From the NCBI RefSeq assembly GCF_041916735.1, contig NZ_JAYRYY010000007.1: a DNA stretch of 64,000 bases; one strand, written 5' to 3'. Source of the stretch: Zoogloea sp016790385 (GTDB taxonomy: Bacteria; Pseudomonadota; Gammaproteobacteria; Burkholderiales; Rhodocyclaceae). Numbering within the stretch: position 1 is the first letter of the stretch; each line of letters starts with the position of its first letter. The position numbers and the translations under genes were made by a program. The notes beneath the pieces were generated by a model. It worked only from the letters and a program-made list of their open reading frames with translations. It made no database searches and was not told where the DNA came from. Below are positions 60,125 through 64,000 of the stretch, piece by piece.

Positions 60125-60558
60125 CGTTCAAGCAGATCCGGATCTGGCAATGGCTTCTCGTGCTTCTGGCGCTGGTGTTCGTCGCCGACTGGGCCATCCA
60201 GCGGCCCGATGCCCGGGCGCGGGGGCTCAATGACATACTGGAGGCGACCGCCAGCCCGGCGCTGCGGGCCTATCCCTATCCTTTCCGGGTGCTCCGCGTG
60301 CAACAGGACGGCATGGCCGTGATGGGCACGCCGCGCAATTTCGATGTGCCGGCGCGGCGGGTGATCGCCGTGTTGTACCCGGGCATTGATGTGAGCAACC
60401 CCAATGACCCGGCCTTCGTCGAGGCCCAGCAGACCCTCGCCGCGCGCCAGTCTGAGGCGCGGGGGATTGTCGAGGCCCAGCCGGGCATCAAGGGTGTCAA
60501 ATGGGAGCTGGACCGGGCCTGGCTGGGTGCGCGTGGCATCGACCTGCCGCCTCCGTGA
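60121..60558 (+). CDS. small membrane-anchored protein of unknown function
   Basis: A 145-residue protein with an N-terminal anchor (IWQWLLVLLALVFVADWAI) and a soluble part facing the periplasm (FRVLRVQQDGMAVMGTPRNFDVPARRVIAVLYPGI). I do not recognise the family. It overlaps the retropepsin-like gene by ATGA, so the two are probably made together and may interact. Confidence 0.6.
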   Translation: MTFKQIRIWQWLLVLLALVFVADWAIQRPDARARGLNDILEATASPALRAYPYPFRVLRVQQDGMAVMGTPRNFDVPARRVIAVLYPGIDVSNPNDPAFVEAQQTLAARQSEARGIVEAQPGIKGVKWELDRAWLGARGIDLPPP

Positions 60559-60589
60559 GCATGGGTCGATGCCGTCGGGCGGTGTCCGT

Positions 60590-61753
60590 TCAGCGCATCG
60601 CGTCGGCGCAGAGCCCTGCCAGGATGGAGAGGCCCCGCTCGATGTCGGCTTCGTCGGCATGGCTGAAGTTGAGGCGCAGGGTGCCGCTGGCGGCCGGGTT
60701 GTCGGGGTGGAAGGCCTCGCCGGGCATGAAGGCCACGCCCGCTTCAATGGCTCGGGGCAGCAGGGCGCGGGTGTCGATCGGCTGGCGCAGTTTCAGCCAG
60801 AAGAACAGGCCTCCTGCCGGCGTCTCCCAGCTCGCGAGGCCACCAAAATGGCGTGTCAGCGCGGCACCGAAAAGGTCGCGCTTGTGGCGGTAAAAGTCCA
60901 CCAGCCGGGCCATCCGCGCCGGACGTCCGGGCGAGGTGAGCTGTTGCAGCACCAGCCACTGGCTGAGGCGGTTGCTGTGCAGGTCGGCGGCCTGCTTGAG
61001 GCGCACCAGGCAGGTGAAGAATTCGGGCGAGGCCGTCAGGAAGCCCAGGCGCAGCCCCGGCGCCAGGCTCTTCGAGAAGGAGCCCTGGTAGATCCACGGG
61101 CAGCTCTGGAGGTGGGTGACCACCGGGCGGCGTTCGCAGGTGTCGTACTTCAGATCGCGGTAGGGGTCGTCCTCGAACAAGGGCACGCCGGCCGTGTCGC
61201 AGGTGTGGGCCAGTGCCGCCCGCTCGGCGCCGGTGTAGCACCGGCCGGTGGGGTTCTGGAAGGTGGGGATGGCGTAGGCGAAGGCCGGCCGGGTGGCGCC
61301 AAAGCCGGCTGTGGCCAGCGTCTCCGGCGTGAAGGGGGCAAAGCGGGCGCCGAAGAAGCGAAAAACCTGCAAGGCCGCCAGGTAGGTGGGGGACTCCACC
61401 GCCACCGGCGTGCCCGGGTCGAGGAAGAGTTTGCCCACCAGATCGATGCCCTGCTGGGAACCCGACAGCACCAGTATCCGCTCGGGGCCGCAGTCCAGGC
61501 CCAGGGCGGCGAGTTCGTCGGCAATGCGCTCGCGCAGGCGTGGGTCGCCCTCGGTGGGGCCATATTGAAGGGCCGCTGGCGGCGCGCCAAGGTCAAGATC
61601 CGGAAAGGTTTCGGCGGCAGGCAAGCCGCCGGCAAAGGAGATCATGCCGGGCCGCTCCACGACCGCCAGGATCTCCCGGATCGGCGACGGATGCAGGTCG
61701 CGCACCCGGGCGGAAAGGGAGAGAGGGCGGCTGGAGGTGGAGCAGGTGGGCAT
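60590..61753 (-). CDS. PLP-dependent aminotransferase (class I/II, 2-aminoadipate-type)
   Basis: A 387-residue fold-type I aminotransferase. The catalytic lysine is in GSFSKSLAPGLRLGFL (about 230), and PLP contacts include SGSQQGIDLVGKLFL and FQNPTGRCY and DDPYRDLKYD. It resembles LysN/2-aminoadipate aminotransferases and the catalytic half of MocR regulators, but has no N-terminal wHTH. It diverges from the marR gene; matching palindromes in the gap suggest the regulator controls it. The amino-acid substrate is not determined. Confidence 0.88.
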   Translation of the reverse strand: MPTCSTSSRPLSLSARVRDLHPSPIREILAVVERPGMISFAGGLPAAETFPDLDLGAPPAALQYGPTEGDPRLRERIADELAALGLDCGPERILVLSGSQQGIDLVGKLFLDPGTPVAVESPTYLAALQVFRFFGARFAPFTPETLATAGFGATRPAFAYAIPTFQNPTGRCYTGAERAALAHTCDTAGVPLFEDDPYRDLKYDTCERRPVVTHLQSCPWIYQGSFSKSLAPGLRLGFLTASPEFFTCLVRLKQAADLHSNRLSQWLVLQQLTSPGRPARMARLVDFYRHKRDLFGAALTRHFGGLASWETPAGGLFFWLKLRQPIDTRALLPRAIEAGVAFMPGEAFHPDNPAASGTLRLNFSHADEADIERGLSILAGLCADAMR

Positions 61754-61780
61754 GGGAGTCTCCTGATGTGAGAGAAAAGA

Positions 61781-61795
61781 GTCAATAATATTGAC
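61781..61795. promoter_or_regulatory. palindrome, candidate MarR operator 1
   Basis: GTCAATAATATTGAC is a perfect 15-bp inverted repeat (7-bp arms, 1-base centre) in the gap between the divergent aminotransferase and marR genes. It lies 28 bp from the aminotransferase ATG, so binding there could block that promoter. Confidence 0.75.
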
Positions 61796-61827
61796 CTATT
61801 GCAATCGTGCATTCATTCAACAACAAA

Positions 61828-61842
61828 GTCAACATGATTGAC
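61828..61842. promoter_or_regulatory. palindrome, candidate MarR operator 2
   Basis: GTCAACATGATTGAC shares the GTCAA-N5-TTGAC frame of the first site, 47 bp away centre to centre. It overlaps the ATG at 61834, one of the two possible marR starts. Two matching sites flanking the marR promoter region fit a self-repressing MarR dimer. Confidence 0.7.
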
Positions 61843-62268
61843 CTAAAGCGTCAGGCCCGACTGCGGGAGGCCATCGAGCTGTTCTTTCACGCCTATCGGG
61901 CCTTCACCGCGCCGCCCGACCGCATCCTCGAAGTACGCGGCCTCGGGCGGGTGCATCACCGCGTCCTGTATTTCGTTGCCCGCAGCCCGGGCACCACGGT
62001 CACCGCCCTGCTAGGTGTTCTGGGCGTGAGCAAGCAGGCGCTCAATGGGCCTCTGCGCCAGTTGGTCGAGGCCGGTCTGGTGGCCACCACCGCCGGCACC
62101 GTCGACAAGCGCAGCAAGCACCTGAGCCTGACCGAGGCCGGCGCCGCCCTGGAGGCGGAGCTGTCAGGCACCCAGATGGCCCTGCTGGAAGAGGTCTTTA
62201 CGGCCGCCGGCCCCGATGCCGAACAAGCCTGGCGTGCGCTCATGGGGCAACTGGGCGGCGGCCGCTGA
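61834..62268 (+). CDS. MarR-family transcriptional regulator
   Basis: A 144-residue regulator from the ATG giving MIDLKRQAR; a GTG at 61807 would add nine residues. Neither has a good ribosome-binding site. The winged HTH is VTALLGVLGVSKQALNGPLRQLVEAGLVATTAGTVDKRSKHLSLTEAG (about 60-110). The aromatic-rich N-terminus (LREAIELFFHAYRAFTAPPDR) would form the dimer interface. It diverges from the aminotransferase across a region with two matching palindromes. Confidence 0.9.
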   Translation: MIDLKRQARLREAIELFFHAYRAFTAPPDRILEVRGLGRVHHRVLYFVARSPGTTVTALLGVLGVSKQALNGPLRQLVEAGLVATTAGTVDKRSKHLSLTEAGAALEAELSGTQMALLEEVFTAAGPDAEQAWRALMGQLGGGR

Positions 62269-62409
62269 TCGTCGTCGAACGCCTGGCGCCATCCTTGGCG
62301 CGGTGCCCGCGTGCGCCCATTCCGGCACCTGCCGGGCCTTCTTGATGCCCATCAATGCTCCCGGGGAGGCCACCGCCTACTGTGGCGACGTTGCCTGAAG
62401 GAGCCCGTG

Positions 62410-62751
62410 ATGGACCGATCCCTGCTGATTCACGTCACCGTTCTGCTTGGCCTGACGGCCCTCGCGGTCACGTCCGCGCCCGCCGCCGAACCCGACGCCG
62501 CCCGCCAGAAGGATCTGATCCACCTGGTTCGCCAGGATTGCGGCTCCTGCCATGGCATGCGCCTGGCCGGCGGCCTGGGGCCGTCGCTGCTGCCCGACAG
62601 GCTGGCCGACTGGCCGGACGATTCCCTCATTGCCACCATCCTCCATGGCCGCCCCGGCACCGCCATGCCCGGCTGGCAGCGTTTCATGGACGAAGCCGAC
62701 GCCGGCTGGATCGTGTCCCGCCTCAAGCAGGGCTTCCCGGCCCTTCCCTGA
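62410..62751 (+). CDS. nirC: NirC-like c-type cytochrome
   Basis: A 113-residue periplasmic monoheme cytochrome. The signal peptide is LLIHVTVLLGLTALAVTSAPAA; heme attachment is Cys44-Gly-Ser-Cys47-His48; a methionine ligand is likely in GTAMPGW. AAGGAG lies 6 bases before the ATG. The next gene is nirF, 2 bases downstream, and a nirD-like start follows. NirC has been proposed to give electrons to NirS or to act in heme d1 maturation. Confidence 0.85.
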   Translation: MDRSLLIHVTVLLGLTALAVTSAPAAEPDAARQKDLIHLVRQDCGSCHGMRLAGGLGPSLLPDRLADWPDDSLIATILHGRPGTAMPGWQRFMDEADAGWIVSRLKQGFPALP

Positions 62752-62753
62752 CC

Positions 62754-63923
62754 ATGCGCGCCCTACTTATCGCCGCATCCCTCGCCCTCGGCCTGTCCGC
62801 CTGCGCCACCCCGCCCACCCTGCGTGGCACCGGTGATCTGGGGGTGGTCATCGAGCGCGCCGCCGGCCGCGTGCAGGTGGTGGAACACAGCCAACGCACC
62901 GCCCTCGGCACCGTCGATGGCCTGGGCGACCTCTCCCACGCCCATGTCACCTTTTCCCGCGACGGGCGCTACGCCTACGTCTTCGGGCGTGACGGCGGGC
63001 TCACCAAGGTGGATCTGCTGACCCGCCGTATTGACCGGCGCGTCATCCAGGCAGGCAACTCCATCGGTGGCTCCATCTCCCAGGACGGCCGCCTGATCGT
63101 GGCCCAGAACTACGAGCCCGGCGGCATCAAGGCCTTCGATGCCGACACCCTGGAGCTCCTCGCTGACGTGCCTGCCGAATACGCCCCGGGCAAGTTCTCC
63201 CGGGTGGTCGGGCTGGCCGACATCCCTGGCCAGCGCTTTGTGTACGCCTTGTTCGACGCCGACGAGATCCGTGTCACCGACTTCACCAACCCGCGCAAAC
63301 CCGTCACCACCCGCCATCCGGCCGGCAAGCAGCCCTACGACGGTCTGGTGACGCCCGATGGCCGCTGGTTCCTGGCCGGCCTGTTCGGCGAGGACGGCAT
63401 CTCCCTGCTCGACCTGTGGCAGCCCGAGGCCGGTAGCCGCAAGGTGCTTGCCGGCTACGGCCGGGGCGAGGAAAAGCTGCCGGTCTTCAAGATGCCCCAC
63501 CTGCGCGGCTGGTCCATGGCCGCCGGTCAGGCCTGGTTGCCCGCCATTGGCCGCCACGAGGTGCTGGTGGCCGACGCCCGCAGCTGGCAGGAGGTGGCCC
63601 GGGTGCCGGTGAAGGGCCAGCCGGTGTTTGTGATGGCCCGCCCGGACGGCCGCCAGGTGTGGGTCAATTTCGCCTTTCCCGACAACGAATGGGTGCAGGT
63701 GATCGACACCGTGGAGAAGCGCGTGGTGCACACCTTCAGCCCCGGCAAGGCGGTGCTGCACATGGAATTCACTCCCCGGGGCGAGGAGGTATGGCTCTCC
63801 GCCCGGGACAGCAACCGGGTCACGGTTGTCGATACGGCCACCTTTGCGGTGCGCCGCGAGCTTCCGGCCGACGCCCCCTCCGGCATCTTTTTCACCTCAC
63901 GCGCCCAGCGGATCGGGTTTTGA
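62754..63923 (+). CDS. nirF: heme d1 biosynthesis protein NirF
   Basis: A 389-residue lipoprotein (LGLSACATPP gives the lipobox Cys near residue 17) with an eight-bladed propeller like the NirS d1 domain: HVTFSRDGRYAYVFGRDGGLTKVDLLTRRIDRR, GNSIGGSISQDGRLIVAQNYEPGGIKAFD. NirF is required for heme d1, probably dehydrogenating a precursor (dihydro-heme d1 with NirN). It follows nirC by 2 bases and precedes a nirD-like gene by 1 base, a typical nir operon. Confidence 0.95.
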   Translation: MRALLIAASLALGLSACATPPTLRGTGDLGVVIERAAGRVQVVEHSQRTALGTVDGLGDLSHAHVTFSRDGRYAYVFGRDGGLTKVDLLTRRIDRRVIQAGNSIGGSISQDGRLIVAQNYEPGGIKAFDADTLELLADVPAEYAPGKFSRVVGLADIPGQRFVYALFDADEIRVTDFTNPRKPVTTRHPAGKQPYDGLVTPDGRWFLAGLFGEDGISLLDLWQPEAGSRKVLAGYGRGEEKLPVFKMPHLRGWSMAAGQAWLPAIGRHEVLVADARSWQEVARVPVKGQPVFVMARPDGRQVWVNFAFPDNEWVQVIDTVEKRVVHTFSPGKAVLHMEFTPRGEEVWLSARDSNRVTVVDTATFAVRRELPADAPSGIFFTSRAQRIGF

Positions 63924-63924
63924 C

Positions 63925-64000
63925 ATGATCGCCACCGACGCCCTCGATTTCCGCCTGCTCAACGAATTCCAGCGTGGCTTTCCGTTGGTTAGCCAGCCCT
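63925..64000 (+). CDS. nirD: siroheme decarboxylase subunit NirD-like, 5' end only
   Basis: Only 25 codons are in the window. The sequence MIATDALDFRLLNEFQRGFP matches the Lrp/AsnC-type start of NirD/NirL/NirDL-family siroheme decarboxylases. Position directly after nirF supports the call. Whether the protein is NirD or a NirDL fusion cannot be seen. Confidence 0.75.
   Translation, partial: MIATDALDFRLLNEFQRGFPLVSQP

Noticed and set aside
1..64000. CRISPR arrays, tRNA or rRNA genes, insertion sequences, integrase and attachment sites
   Set aside because: I saw no regularly spaced repeats, cloverleaf-like tRNA patterns, rRNA sequence or transposase/integrase proteins. A tRNA scan by software was not possible here.

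Overview
The window reads as the chromosome of a GC-rich, Gram-negative betaproteobacterium. The best guess is a denitrifying member of the Rhodocyclales (Azoarcus/Thauera/Dechloromonas-like). This rests on a cytochrome cd1 nitrite reductase (nirS) with heme d1 biosynthesis genes, dense c-di-GMP signalling, RND efflux and YqjD/YqjE/YqjK-type envelope genes. The taxonomic call is inference from gene content, not from a marker gene. Genes are tightly packed, with many 1-4 bp ATGA/TGATG overlaps. I see no rRNA, tRNA, CRISPR array, transposase or prophage.

Layout. 0-5.4 kb holds housekeeping genes: sppA (-), then CoA-binding protein, dapF, DUF484 and an RlmI-type methyltransferase (+). 5.5-7 kb holds a small winged-helix protein and a lower-GC SGNH hydrolase. 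7-13 kb is a minus-strand string: UbiA-type prenyltransferase, HAD phosphatase, small periplasmic protein, GST, ruvA, hotdog thioesterase, AI-2E-type permease and ruvB. 13-16.7 kb is a two-gene surface-polysaccharide module: an O-antigen-ligase-like protein carrying an inserted periplasmic domain, coupled to a beta-helix protein. 16.7-23.7 kb is the three-gene transglutaminase / circularly permuted ATP-grasp / alpha-E cluster. 24-27.1 kb is nitrite respiration: nirE diverges from nirS and a nirM-type cytochrome around a good FNR/DNR box. 27.2-28.7 kb carries a phosphoribosyltransferase and yqjK-yqjE-yqjD. 28.8-35.2 kb is a TetR-controlled tripartite RND pump with palindromic operator candidates.

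35.4-42.2 kb is the most unusual part. One 1430-residue protein joins an FSH1-type serine hydrolase, an AMP-forming acyl/aminoacyl ligase, a polytopic acyltransferase-3 domain and a C-terminal acyl carrier domain. It is followed convergently by its likely activating 4'-phosphopantetheinyl transferase and then by an AraC regulator. The logic (activate, load on carrier, hand to a membrane acyltransferase) resembles a Dlt system compressed into one chain with an added hydrolase. I regard this as the best candidate for an undescribed system here.

42.3-46.2 kb and 59-50 kb are two c-di-GMP operons built on one plan: outer-membrane barrel, then small periplasmic protein, then inner-membrane c-di-GMP signalling protein. 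One is porin / PstS-like / PAS-GGDEF-EAL. The other is TonB receptor / YfiR / hybrid kinase / REC-REC-PAS-GGDEF-EAL. Between and beside them lie a Spy/CpxP-like protein, katG and pdxH. 59-62.3 kb has a retropepsin-like periplasmic protein, a small anchored protein, and an aminotransferase diverging from a MarR regulator with two matching GTCAA-N5-TTGAC sites. From 62.4 kb to the end the nir genes resume (nirC, nirF and the first 25 codons of a nirD-like gene), so the denitrification genes of this genome are split into at least two loci about 35 kb apart.
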